A stretch of DNA of 64,000 nt from Auanema rhodensis (taxonomy: Eukaryota > Nematoda > Chromadorea > Rhabditida > Rhabditidae): positions 372,001 to 436,000 of the forward strand of contig OZ059899.1 of the NCBI GenBank assembly GCA_964057225.1. Direction: 5' to 3'. Shown in pieces: positions 41,001-55,264 of the stretch. How positions within the stretch are numbered: position 1 is the first letter of the stretch; each line of letters opens with the position of its first letter. The notes under the pieces were generated by a model. That model was not told the origin of the DNA, searched no databases, and saw nothing but the letters and a program-made list of their open reading frames with translations. A program made the position numbers and the translations under genes.

Positions 41001-41536
41001 TCACGTGTACATTTAATTAGCATAAATTAAAGTTCACGTAAATTTCAAAGTCATGGTTACCATGCACCAATATCAATAAAAATTTGTTTTTTGACTAATA
41101 TGGACATGGGGAATCTAATTTTGAAAACCGCATCTCTTTATCTTTCACGTGAAGCGAGTTACATACCAAGTGCACATCACGTGTACATTTAATTAGCATA
41201 AATTAAAGTTCACGTAAATTTCAAAGTCATGGTTACCATGAACCAATATCAATAAAAATTTGTTTTTAGACTAATATGGACATGGGGAATCTAATTTTGA
41301 AAACCGCATCTCTTTATCTTTCACGTGAAGCGAGTTACATACCAAGTGCACATCACGTGTACATTTAATTAGCATAAATTAAAGTTCACGTAAATTTCAA
41401 AGTCATGGTTACCATGCACCAATATCAATAAAAATTTGTTTTTAGACTAATATGGACATGGGGAATCTAATTTTGGAAACCGCATCTCTTTATCTTTCAC
41501 GTGAAGCGAGTTACATACCAAGTGCACATCACGTGT
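38017..41536 (+). repeat. 8-monomer HOR, two and a half copies, M217-M236
   Basis: Full copies lie at 38,017-39,424 and 39,425-40,832, each ending in the G116+A172 monomer, followed by a half copy (T107, T84, A57, G116) at 40,833-41,536. The order is identical to 30,449-33,264. The half copy leads into the second 19-monomer block at 41,537, as a G116 monomer also leads into T104 monomers at 35,729, 43,473 and 45,057. Confidence 0.9.
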
Positions 41537-44500
41537 ACATTTAATTAGCATAAATTGAAGTTCACGTAAATTTCAAAGTCATGGTTACCATGAACCAATA
41601 TCAATAAAAATTTGTTTTTAGACTAATATGGACATGGGGTATCTAATTTTGAAAACCGCATCTCTTTATCTTTCACGTGAAGCGAGTTACATACCAAGTG
41701 CACATCACGTGTACATTTAATTAGCATAAATTAAAGTTCACGTAAATTTCAAAGTCATGGTTACCATGAACCAATATCAATAAAAATTTGTTTTTAGACT
41801 AATATGGACATGGGGAATCTAATTTCGAAAACCGCATCTCTTTATCTTTTACGTGAAGCGAGTTACATACCAAGGGCACATCACGTGTACATTTAATTAG
41901 CATAAATTAAAGTTCACGTAAATTTCAAAGTCATGGTTAGCATGCACCAATATCAATAAAAATTTGTTTTTAGACTAATATGGACATGGGGAATCTAATT
42001 TTGAAAACCGCATCTTTTTATCTTTCACGTGAAGCGAGTTACATACCAAGTGCACATCACGTGTACATTTAATTAGCATAAATTAAAGTTCACGTAAATT
42101 TCAAAGTCATGGTTACCATGCACCAATATCAATAAAAATTTGTTTTTAGACTAATATGGACATGGGTAATCTAATTTTGAAAACCGCATCTCTTTATCTT
42201 TCACGTGAAGCGAGTTACATACCAAGGGCACATCACGTGTACATTTAATTAGCATAAATTAAAGTTCACGTAAATTTCAAAGTCATGGTTACCATGCACC
42301 AATATCAATAAAAATTTGTTTTTAGACTAATATGGACATGGGGAATCTAATTTTGAAAACCGCATCTCTTTATCTTTCACGTGAAGCGAGTTACATACCA
42401 AGTGCACATCACGTGTACATTTAATTAGCATAAATTGAAGTTCACGTAAATTTCAAAGTCATGGTTACCATGAACCAATATCAATAAAAATTTGTTTTTA
42501 GACTAATATGGACATGGGGTATCTAATTTTGAAAACCGCATCTCTTTATCTTTCACGTGAAGCGAGTTACATACCAAGTGCACATCACGTGTACATTTAA
42601 TTAGCATAAATTAAAGTTCACGTAAATTTCAAAGTCATGGTTACCATGAACCAATATCAATAAAAATTTATTTTTAGACTAATATGGACATGGGGAATCT
42701 AATTTTGAAAACCGCATCTCTTTATCTTTCACGTGAAGCGAGTTACATACCAAGTGCACATCACGTGTACATTTAATTAGCATAAATTAAAGTTCACGTA
42801 AATTTCAAAGTCATGGTTACCATGCACAAATATCAATAAAATTTTGTTTTTAGACTAATATGGACATGGGGAATCTAATTTTGAAAACCGCATCTCTTTA
42901 TCTTTCACGTGAAGCGAGTTACATACCAAGTGCACATCACGTGTACATTTAATTAGCATAAATTAAAGTTCACGTAAATTTCAAAGTCATGGTTACCATG
43001 CACCAATATCAATAAAAATTTGTTTTTTGACTAATATGGACATGGGGAATCTAATTTTGAGAACCGCATCTCTTTATCTTTCACGTGAAGCGAGTTACAT
43101 ACCAAGTGCACATCACGTGTACATTTAATTAGCATAAATTAAAGTTCACGTAAATTTCAAAGTCATGGTTACCATGAACCAATATCAATAAAAATTTGTT
43201 TTTAGACTAATATGGACATGGGGAATCTAATTTTGAAAACCGCATCTCTTTATCTTTCACGTGAAGCGAGTTACATACCAAGTGCACATCACGTGTACAT
43301 TTAATTAGCATAAATTAAAGTTCACGTAAATTTCAAAGTCATGGTTACCATGCACCAATATCAATAAAAATTTGTTTTTAGACTAATATGGACATGGGGA
43401 ATCTAATTTTGGAAACCGCATCTCTTTATCTTTCACGTGAAGCGAGTTACATACCAAGTGCACATCACGTGTACATTTAATTAGCATAAATTGAAGTTCA
43501 CGTAAATTTCAAAGTCATGGTTACCATGAACCAATATCAATAAAAATTTGTTTTTAGACTAATATGGACATGGGGTATCTAATTTTGAAAACCGCATCTC
43601 TTTATCTTTCACGTGAAGCGAGTTACATACCAAGTGCACATCACGTGTACATTTAATTAGCATAAATTAAAGTTCACGTAAATTTCAAAGTCATGGTTAC
43701 CATGAACCAATATCAATAAAAATTTGTTTTTAGACTAATATGGACATGGGGAATCTAATTTTGAAAACCGCATCTCTTTATCTTTTACGTGAAGCGAGTT
43801 ACATACCAAGTGCACATCACGTGTACATTTAATTAGCATAAATTAAAGTTCACGTAAATTTCAAAGTCATGGTTACCATGAACCAATAACAATAAAAATT
43901 TATTTTTAGACTAATATGGACATGGGGAATCTAATTTTGAAAACCGCATCTCTTTATCTTTCACGTGAAGCGAGTTACATACCAAGTGCACATCACGTGT
44001 ACATTTAATTAGCATAAATTAAAGTTCACGTAAATTTCAAAGTCATGGTTACCATGCACAAATATCAATAAAATTTTGTTTTTAGACTAATATGGACATG
44101 GGGAATCTAATTTTGAAAACCGCATCTCTTTATCTTTCACGTGAAGCGAGTTACATACCAAGTGCACATCACGTGTACATTTAATTAGCATAAATTAAAG
44201 TTCACGTAAATTTCAAAGTCATGGTTACCATGAACCAATAACAATAAAAATTTATTTTTAGACTAATATGGACATGGGGAATCTAATTTTGAAAACCGCA
44301 TCTCTTTATCTTTCACGTGAAGCGAGTTACATACCAAGTGCACATCACGTGTACATTTAATTAGCATAAATTAAAGTTCACGTAAATTTCAAAGTCATGG
44401 TTACCATGCACAAATATCAATAAAATTTTGTTTTTAGACTAATATGGACATGGGGAATCTAATTTTGAAAACCGCATCTCTTTATCTTTCACGTGAAGCG

Positions 44501-44880
44501 AGTTACATACCAAGTGCACATCACGTGTACATTTAATTAGCATAAATTAAAGTTCACGTAAATTTCAAAGTCATGGTTACCATGCACCAATATCAATAAA
44601 AATTTGTTTTTTGACTAATATGGACATGGGGAATCTAATTTTGAAAACCGCATCTCTTTATCTTTCACGTGAAGCGAGTTACATACCAAGTGCACATCAC
44701 GTGTACATTTAATTAGCATAAATTAAAGTTCACGTAAATTTCAAAGTCATGGTTACCATGAACCAATATCAATAAAAATTTGTTTTTAGACTAATATGGA
44801 CATGGGGAATCTAATTTTGAAAACCGCATCTCTTTATCTTTCACGTGAAGCGAGTTACATACCAAGTGCACATCACGTGT
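41537..44880 (+). repeat. 19-monomer block, copy 2, M237-M255
   Basis: This is a monomer-by-monomer repeat of 33,793-37,136, including the rare G52+T128 monomer (41,889), the T84+G117 monomer (42,945) and the doubled A65+A78/A60+T74 pair (43,825-44,528). Differences seen are C114 at M238 and T103 at M240 in this copy, and C36 at M211 in the other. Few differences over 3.3 kb indicate a recent long-range duplication. Confidence 0.9.
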
Positions 44881-46464
44881 ACATTTAATTAGCATAAATT
44901 AAAGTTCACGTAAATTTCAAAGTCATGGTTACCATGCACCAATATCAATAAAAATTTGTTTTTAGACTAATATGGACATGGGGAATCTAATTTTGGAAAC
45001 CGCATCTCTTTATCTTTCACGTGAAGCGAGTTACATACCAAGTGCACATCACGTGTACATTTAATTAGCATAAATTGAAGTTCACGTAAATTTCAAAGTC
45101 ATGGTTACCATGAACCAATATCAATAAAAATTTGTTTTTAGACTAATATGGACATGGGGTATCTAATTTTGAAAACCGCATCTCTTTATCTTTCACGTGA
45201 AGCGAGTTACATACCAAGTGCACATCACGTGTACATTTAATTAGCATAAATTAAAGTTCACGTAAATTTCAAAGTCATGGTTACCATGAACCAATATCAA
45301 TAAAAATTTGTTTTTAGACTAATATGGACATGGGGAATCTAATTTTGAAAACCGCATCTCTTTATCTTTTACGTGAAGCGAGTTACATACCAAGGGCACA
45401 TCACGTGTACATTTAATTAGCATAAATTAAAGTTCACGTAAATTTCAAAGTCATGGTTACCATGCACCAATATCAATAAAAATTTGTTTTTAGACTAATA
45501 TGGACATGGGGAATCTAATTTTGAAAACCGCATCTTTTTATCTTTCACGTGAAGCGAGTTACATACCAAGTGCACATCACGTGTACATTTAATTAGCATA
45601 AATTAAAGTTCACGTAAATTTCAAAGTCATGGTTACCATGCACCAATATCAATAAAAATTTGTTTTTAGACTAATATGGACATGGGGAATCTAATTTTGA
45701 AAACCGCATCTCTTTATCTTTCACGTGAAGCGAGTTACATACCAAGGGCACATCACGTGTACATTTAATTAGCATAAATTAAAGTTCACGTAAATTTCAA
45801 AGTCATGGTTACCATGCACCAATATCAATAAAAATTTGTTTTTAGACTAATATGGACATGGGGAATCTAATTTTGAAAACCGCATCTCTTTATCTTTCAC
45901 GTGAAGCGAGTTACATACTAAGTGCACATCACGTGTACATTTAATTAGCATAAATTGAAGTTCACGTAAATTTCAAAGTCATGGTTACCATGAACCAATA
46001 TCAATAAAAATTTGTTTTTAGACTAATATGGACATGGGGTATCTAATTTTGAAAACCGCATCTCTTTATCTTTCACGTGAAGCGAGTTACATACCAAGGG
46101 CACATCACGTGTACATTTAATTAGCATAAATTAAAGTTCACGTAAATTTCAAAGTCATGGTTACCATGCACCAATATCAATAAAAATTTGTTTTTAGACT
46201 AATATGGACATGGGGAATCTAATTTTGAAAACCGCATCTCTTTATCTTTCACGTGAAGCGAGTTACATACTAAGTGCACATCACGTGTACATTTAATTAG
46301 CATAAATTGAAGTTCACGTAAATTTCAAAGTCATGGTTACCATGAACCAATATCAATAAAAATTTGTTTTTAGACTAATATGGACATGGGGTATCTAATT
46401 TTGAAAACCGCATCTCTTTATCTTTCACGTGAAGCGAGTTACATACCAAGTGCACATCACGTGT
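44881..46464 (+). repeat. Domain C right edge, M256-M264
   Basis: G116, then G21+T104, T138+G163, T128 (here without G52), G163, and a consensus monomer with T159. M257-M260 repeat M237-M240 at a 20-monomer shift. The pair T159 then G21+T104 is doubled (45,761-46,112 and 46,113-46,464), with G163 added to the first T104 monomer. The last T104 monomer leads straight into a domain A HOR start. Confidence 0.8.
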
Positions 46465-48576
46465 ACATTTAATTAGCATAAATTAAAGTTCACGTAAATT
46501 TCAAAGTCATGGTTACCATGAACCAATATCAATAAAAATTTTTTTTTAGACTAATATGGACATGGGGAATCTAATTTTGAAAACCGCATCTCTTTATCTT
46601 TCACGTGAAGCGAGTTACATACCAAGTGCACATCACGTGTACATTTAATTAGCATAAATTAAAGTTCACGTAAATTTCAAAGTCATGGTTACCATGCACA
46701 AATATCAATAAAAATTTGTTTTTAGACTAATATGGACATGGGGAATCTAATTTTGAAAACCGCATCTCTTTATCTTTCACGTGAAGCGAGTTACATACCA
46801 AGTGCACATCACGTGTACATTTAATTAGCATAAATTGAAGTTCACGTAAATTTCAAAGTCATGGTTACCATGAACCAATATCAATAAAAATTTGTTTTTA
46901 GACTAATATGGACATGGGGAATCTAATTTTGAAAACCGCATCTCTTTATCTTTCACGTGAAGCGAGTTACATACCAAGGGCACATCACGTGTACATTTAA
47001 TTAGCATAAATTAAAGTTCACGTAAATTTCAAAGTCATGGTTACCATGCACCAATATCAATAAAAATTTGTTTTTAGACTAATATGGACATGGGGAATCT
47101 AATTTTGAAAACCGCATCTCTTTATCTTTCACGTGAAGCGAGTTACATACCAAGGGCACATCACGTGTACATTTAATTAGCATAAATTAAAGTTCACGTA
47201 AATTTCAAAGTCATGGTTACCATGCACCAATATCAATAAAAATTTGTTTTTAGACTAATATGGACATGGGGAATCTAATTTTGAAAACCGCATCTCTTTA
47301 TCTTTCACGTGAAGCGAGTTACATACCAAGTGCACATCACGTGTACATTTAATTAGCATAAATTAAAGTTCACGTAAATTTCAAAGTCATGGTTACCATG
47401 CACCAATATCAATAAAAATTTGTTTTTAGACTAATATGGACATGGGGAATCTAATTTTGAAAACCGCATCTCTTTATCTTTCACGTGAAGCGAGTTACAT
47501 ACCAAGGGCACATCACGTGTACATTTAATTAGCATAAATTAAAGTTCACGTAAATTTCAAAGTCATGGTTACCATGCACCAATATCAATAAAAATTTGTT
47601 TTTAGACTAATATGGACATGGGGAATCTAATTTTGAAAACCGCATCTCTTTATCTTTCACGTGAAGCGAGTTACATACCAAGGGCACATCACGTGTACAT
47701 TTAATTAGCATAAATTAAAGTTCACGTAAATTTCAAAGTCATGGTTACCATGCACCAATATCAATAAAAATTTGTTTTTAGACTAATATGGACATGGGGA
47801 ATCTAATTTTGGAAACCGAATCTCTTTATCTTTCACGTGAAGCGAGTTACATTCCAAGTGCACATCACGTGTACATTTAATTAGCATAAATTAAAGTTCA
47901 CGTAAATTTCAAAGTCATGGTTACCATGCACCAATATCAATAAAAATTTGTTTTTAGACTAATATGGACATGGGGAATCTAATTTTGAAAACCGCATCTC
48001 TTTATCTTTCACGTGAAGCGAGTTACATACCAAGGGCACATCACGTGTACATTTAATTAGCATAAATTAAAGTTCACGTAAATTTCAAAGTCATGGTTAC
48101 CATGCACCAATATCAATAAAAATTTGTTTTTAGACTAATATGGACATGGGGAATCTAATTTTGAAAACCGCATCTCTTTATCTTTCACGTGAAGCGAGTT
48201 ACATACCAAGGGCACATCACGTGTACATTTAATTAGCATAAATTAAAGTTCACGTAAATTTCAAAGTCATGGTTACCATGCACCAATATCAATAAAAATT
48301 TGTTTTTAGACTAATATGGACATGGGGAATCTAATTTTGAAAACCGCATCTCTTTATCTTTCACGTGAAGCGAGTTACATACCAAGTGCACATCTCGTGT
48401 ACATTTAATTAGCATAAATTAAAGTTCACGTAAATTTCAAAGTCATGGTTACCATGAACCAATATCAATGAATATTTGTTTTTAGACTAATATGGACATG
48501 GGGAATCTAATTTTGAAAACCGCATCTCTTTATCTCTCACGTGAAGCGAGTTACATACCAAGGGCACATCACGTGT
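46465..48576 (+). repeat. Domain A type HOR returns, M265-M276
   Basis: The first 12 monomers of the 26-monomer order reappear: T78, A60, G21+G163, G163, T163, G163, G163, G116+A123, G163, G163, T171, G70+T73+C136. They start in correct phase after a T104 monomer. M272 (47,697) has a private T157. After this point the order departs from the old HOR: the next G21 monomer (48,577) lacks A101 and C131. Confidence 0.8.
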
Positions 48577-51500
48577 ACATTTAATTAGCATAAATTGAAG
48601 TTCACGTAAATTTCAAAGTCATGGTTACCATGAACCAATATCAATAAAAATTTGTTTTTAGACTAATATGGACATGGGGAATCTAATTTTGAAAACCGCA
48701 TCTCTTTATCTTTCACGTGAAGCGAGTTACATACCAAGTGCACATCACGTGTACATTTAATTAGCATAAATTAAAGTTCACGTAAATTTCAAAGTCATGG
48801 TTACCATGAACCAATATCAATAAAAATTTGTTTTTAGACTAATATGGACATGGGGAATCTAATTTTGAAAACCGCATCTCTTTATCTTTCACGTGAAGCG
48901 AGTTACATACCAAGTGCACATCACGTGTACATTTAATTAGCATAAATTAAAGTTCACGTAAATTTCAAAGTCATGGTTACCATGCACAAATATCAATAAA
49001 AATTTGTTTTTAGACTAATATGGACATGGGGAATCTAATTTTGAAAACCGCATCTCTTTATCTTTCACGTGAAGCGAGTTACATACCAAGTGCACATCAC
49101 GTGTACATTTAATTAGCATAAATTGAAGTTCACGTAAATTTCAAAGTCATGGTTACCATGAACCAATATCAATAAAAATTTGTTTTTAGACTAATATGGA
49201 CATGGGGAATCTAATTTTGAAAACCGCATCTCTTTATCTTTCACGTGAAGCGAGTTACATACCAAGGGCACATCACGTGTACATTTAATTAGCATAAATT
49301 AAAGTTCACGTAAATTTCAAAGTCATGGTTACCATGCACCAATATCAATAAAAATTTGTTTTTAGACTAATATGGACATGGGGAATCTAATTTTGAAAAC
49401 CGCATCTCTTTATCTTTCACGTGAAGCGAGTTACATACCAAGTGCACATCACGTGTACATTTAATTAGCATAAATTAAAGTTCACGTAAATTTCAAAGTC
49501 ATGGTTACCATGAACCAATATCAATAAAAATTTGTTTTTAGACTAATATGGACATGGGGAATCTAATTCTGAAAACCGCATCTCTTTATCTTTCACGTGA
49601 AGCGAGTTACATACCAAGTGCACATCACGTGTACATTTAATTAGCATAAATTAAAGTTCACGTAAATTTCAAAGTCATGGTTACCATGCACCAATATCAA
49701 TAAAAATTTGTTTTTAGACTAATATGGACATGGGGAATCTAATTTTGAAAACCGCATCTCTTTATCTTTCACGTGAAGCGAGTTACATACCAAGGGCACA
49801 TCACGTGTACATTTAATTAGCATAAATTAAAGTTCACGTAAATTTCAAAGTCATGGTTACCATGCACCAATATCAATAAAAATTTGTTTTTAGACTAATA
49901 TGGACATGGGGAATCTAATTTTGAAAACCGCATCTCTTTATCTTTCACGTGAAGCGAGTTACATACCAAGTGCACATCACGTGTACATTTAATTAGCATA
50001 AATTAAAGTTCACGTAAATTTCAAAGTCATGGTTACCATGCACCAATATCAATAAAAATTTGTTTTTAGACTAATATGGACATGGGGAATCTAATTTTGA
50101 AAACCGCATCTCTTTATCTTTCACGTGAAGCGAGTTACATACCAAGGGCACATCACGTGTACATTTAATTAGCATAAATTAAAGTTCACGTAAATTTCAA
50201 AGTCATGGTTACCATGCACCAATATCAATAAAAATTTGTTTTTAGACTAATATGGACATGGGGAATCTAATTTTGAAAACCGCATCTCTTTATCTTTCAC
50301 GTGAAGCGAGTTACATACCAAGGGCACATCACGTGTACATTTAATTAGCATAAATTAAAGTTCACGTAAATTTCAAAGTCATGGTTACCATGCACCAATA
50401 TCAATAAAAATTTGTTTTTAGACTAATATGGACATGGGGAATCTAATTTTGAAAACCGCATCTCTTTATCTTTCACGTGAAGCGAGTTACATACCAAGGG
50501 CACATCACGTGTACATTTAATTAGCATAAATTAAAGTTCACGTAAATTTCAAAGTCATGGTTACCATGCACCAATATCAATAAAAATTTGTTTTTAGACT
50601 AATATGGACATGGGGAATCTAATTTTGGAAACCGAATCTCTTTATCTTTCACGTGAAGCGAGTTACATACCAAGTGCACATCACGTGTACATTTAATTAG
50701 CATAAATTAAAGTTCACGTAAATTTCAAAGTCATGGTTACCATGCACCAATATCAATAAAAATTTGTTTTTAGACTAATATGGACATGGGGAATCTAATT
50801 TTGGAAACCGAATCTCTTTATCTTTCACGTGAAGCGAGTTACATACCAAGTGCACATCACGTGTACATTTAATTAGCATAAATTAAAGTTCACGTAAATT
50901 TCAAAGTCATGGTTACCATGCACCAATATCAATAAAAATTTGTTTTTAGACTAATATGGACATGGGGAATCTAATTTTGAAAACCGCATCTCTTTATCTT
51001 TCACGTGAAGCGAGTTACATACCAAGGGCACATCACGTGTACATTTAATTAGCATAAATTAAAGTTCACGTAAATTTCAAAGTCATGGTTACCATGCACC
51101 AATATCAATAAAAATTTGTTTTTAGACTAATATGGACATGGGGAATCTAATTTTGAAAACCGCATCTCTTTATCTTTCACGTGAAGCGAGTTACATACCA
51201 AGGGCACATCACGTGTACATTTAATTAGCATAAATTAAAGTTCACGTAAATTTCAAAGTCATGGTTACCATGCACCAATATCAATAAAAATTTGTTTTTA
51301 GACTAATATGGACATGGGGAATCTAATTTTGAAAACCGCATCTCTTTATCTTTCACGTGAAGCGAGTTACATACCAAGTGCACATCTCGTGTACATTTAA
51401 TTAGCATAAATTAAAGTTCACGTAAATTTCAAAGTCATGGTTACCATGAACCAATATCAATGAATATTTGTTTTTAGACTAATATGGACATGGGGAATCT

Positions 51501-53152
51501 AATTTTGAAAACCGCATCTCTTTATCTCTCACGTGAAGCGAGTTACATACCAAGGGCACATCACGTGTACATTTAATTAGCATAAATTGAAGTTCACGTA
51601 AATTTCAAAGTCATGGTTACCATGAACCAATATCAATAAAAATTTGTTTTTAGACTAATATGGACATGGGGAATCTAATTTTGAAAACCGCATCTCTTTA
51701 TCTTTCACGTGAAGCGAGTTACATACCAAGTGCACATCACGTGTACATTTAATTAGCATAAATTAAAGTTCACGTAAATTTCAAAGTCATGGTTACCATG
51801 AACCAATATCAATAAAAATTTGTTTTTAGACTAATATGGACATGGGGAATCTAATTTTGAAAACCGCATCTCTTTATCTTTCACGTGAAGCGAGTTACAT
51901 ACCAAGTGCACATCACGTGTACATTTAATTAGCATAAATTAAAGTTCACGTAAATTTCAAAGTCATGGTTACCATGCACAAATATCAATAAAAATTTGTT
52001 TTTAGACTAATATGGACATGGGGAATCTAATTTTGAAAACCGCATCTCTTTATCTTTCACGTGAAGCGAGTTACATACCAAGTGCACATCACGTGTACAT
52101 TTAATTAGCATAAATTGAAGTTCACGTAAATTTCAAAGTCATGGTTACCATGAACCAATATCAATAAAAATTTGTTTTTAGACTAATATGGACATGGGGA
52201 ATCTAATTTTGAAAACCGCATCTCTTTATCTTTCACGTGAAGCGAGTTACATACCAAGGGCACATCACGTGTACATTTAATTAGCATAAATTAAAGTTCA
52301 CGTAAATTTCAAAGTCATGGTTACCATGCACCAATATCAATAAAAATTTGTTTTTAGACTAATATGGACATGGGGAATCTAATTTTGAAAACCGCATCTC
52401 TTTATCTTTCACGTGAAGCGAGTTACATACCAAGTGCACATCACGTGTACATTTAATTAGCATAAATTAAAGTTCACGTAAATTTCAAAGTCATGGTTAC
52501 CATGAACCAATATCAATAAAAATTTGTTTTTAGACTAATATGGACATGGGGAATCTAATTCTGAAAACCGCATCTCTTTATCTTTCACGTGAAGCGAGTT
52601 ACATACCAAGTGCACATCACGTGTACATTTAATTAGCATAAATTAAAGTTCACGTAAATTTCAAAGTCATGGTTACCATGCACCAATATCAATAAAAATT
52701 TGTTTTTAGACTAATATGGACATGGGGAATCTAATTTTGAAAACCGCATCTCTTTATCTTTCACGTGAAGCGAGTTACATACCAAGGGCACATCACGTGT
52801 ACATTTAATTAGCATAAATTAAAGTTCACGTAAATTTCAAAGTCATGGTTACCATGCACCAATATCAATAAAAATTTGTTTTTAGACTAATATGGACATG
52901 GGGAATCTAATTTTGAAAACCGCATCTCTTTATCTTTCACGTGAAGCGAGTTACATACCAAGTGCACATCACGTGTACATTTAATTAGCATAAATTAAAG
53001 TTCACGTAAATTTCAAAGTCATGGTTACCATGCACCAATATCAATAAAAATTTGTTTTTAGACTAATATGGACATGGGGAATCTAATTTTGAAAACCGCA
53101 TCTCTTTATCTTTCACGTGAAGCGAGTTACATACCAAGGGCACATCACGTGT
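48577..53152 (+). repeat. 17-monomer period (2,992 bp), M277-M302
   Basis: M272-M285 (47,697-50,160) recur as M289-M302 (50,689-53,152). The unit includes T171, G70+T73+C136, G21, A57, A60, G21+G163, T163, A57+C113, G163, T163, G163. The rare C113 (AATTCTGAA) at 49,457 and 52,449 is a good marker. Two G116+A123 monomers stand side by side at 50,513 and 50,689, which marks the exchange point. Confidence 0.8.
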
Positions 53153-55264
53153 ACATTTAATTAGCATAAATTAAAGTTCACGTAAATTTCAAAGTCATGG
53201 TTACCATGCACCAATATCAATAAAAATTTGTTTTTAGACTAATATGGACATGGGGAATCTAATTTTGGAAACCGAATCTCTTTATCTTTCACGTGAAGCG
53301 AGTTACATACCAAGTGCACATCACGTGTACATTTAATTAGCATAAATTAAAGTTCACGTAAATTTCAAAGTCATGGTTACCATGCACCAATATCAATAAA
53401 AATTTGTTTTTAGACTAATATGGACATGGGGAATCTAATTTTGAAAACCGCATCTCTTTATCTCTCACGTGAAGCGAGTTACATACCAAGGGCACATCAC
53501 GTGTACATTTAATTAGCATAAATTGAAGTTCACGTAAATTTCAAAGTCATGGTTACCATGAACCAATATCAATAAAAATTTGTTTTTAGACTAATATGGA
53601 CATGGGGAATCTAATTTTGAAAACCGCATCTCTTTATCTTTCACGTGAAGCGAGTTACATACCAAGGGCACATCACGTGTACATTTAATTAGCATAAATT
53701 AAAGTTCACGTAAATTTCAAAGTCATGGTTACCATGCACCAATATCAATAAAAATTTGTTTTTAGACTAATATGGACATGGGGAATCTAATTTTGAAAAC
53801 CGCATCTCTTTATCTTTCACGTGAAGCGAGTTACATACCAAGTGCACATCACGTGTACATTTAATTAGCATAAATTAAAGTTCACGTAAATTTCAAAGTC
53901 ATGGTTACCATGCACCAATATCAATAAAAATTTGTTTTTAGACTAATATGGACATGGGGAATCTAATTTTGAAAACCGCATCTCTTTATCTTTCACGTGA
54001 AGCGAGTTACATACCAAGGGCACATCACGTGTACATTTAATTAGCATAAATTAAAGTTCACGTAAATTTCAAAGTCATGGTTACCATGCACCAATATCAA
54101 TAAAAATTTGTTTTTAGACTAATATGGACATGGGGAATCTAATTTTGAAAACCGCATCTCTTTATCTTTCACGTGAAGCGAGTTACATACCAAGGGCACA
54201 TCACGTGTACATTTAATTAGCATAAATTAAAGTTCACGTAAATTTCAAAGTCATGGTTACCATGCACCAATATCAATAAAAATTTGTTTTTAGACTAATA
54301 TGGACATGGGGAATCTAATTTTGGAAACCGAATCTCTTTATCTTTCACGTGAAGCGAGTTACATACCAAGTGCACATCACGTGTACATTTAATTAGCATA
54401 AATTAAAGTTCACGTAAATTTCAAAGTCATGGTTACCATGCACCAATATCAATGAAAATTTGTTTTTAGACTAATATGGACATGGGGAATCTAATTTTGA
54501 AAACCGCATCTCTTTATCTCTCACGTGAAGCGAGTTACATACCAAGGGCACATCACGTGTACATTTAATTAGCATAAATTGAAGTTCACGTAAATTTCAA
54601 AGTCATGGTTACCATGAACCAATATCAATAAAAATTTGTTTTTAGACTAATATGGACATGGGGAATCTAATTTTGAAAACCGCATCTCTTTATCTTTCAC
54701 GTGAAGCGAGTTACATACCAAGTGCACATCACGTGTACATTTAATTAGCATAAATTAAAGTTCACGTAAATTTCAAAGTCATGGTTACCATGAACCAATA
54801 TCAATAAAAATTTGTTTTTAGACTAATATGGACATGGGGAATCTAATTTTGAAAACCGCATCTCTTTATCTTTCACGTGAAGCGAGTTACATACCAAGTG
54901 CACATCACGTGTACATTTAATTAGCATAAATTAAAGTTCACGTGAATTTCAAAGTCATGGTTACCATGCACAAATATCAATAAAAATTTGTTTTTAGACT
55001 AATATGGACATGAGGAATCTAATTTTGAAAACCGCATCTCTTTATCTTTCACGTGAAGCGAGTTACATACCAAGTGCACATCACGTGTACATTTAATTAG
55101 CATAAATTGAAGTTCACGTAAATTTCAAAGTCATGGTTACCATGAACCAATATCAATAAAAATTTGTTTTTAGACTAATATGGACATGGGGAATCTAATT
55201 TTGAAAACCGCATCTCTTTATCTTTCACGTGAAGCGAGTTACATACCAAGGGCACATCACGTGT
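53153..55264 (+). repeat. Irregular segment, M303-M314
   Basis: The order G116+A123, C136+G163, G21 occurs twice with a 6-monomer shift (53,153 and 54,209). M310 (54,385) carries G70 and C136 but not T73 or A57, so it looks like a recombinant of the G70+T73+C136 class and the plain C136 class. M313 (54,913) introduces the G32 change with A60 and A101. Confidence 0.7.
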
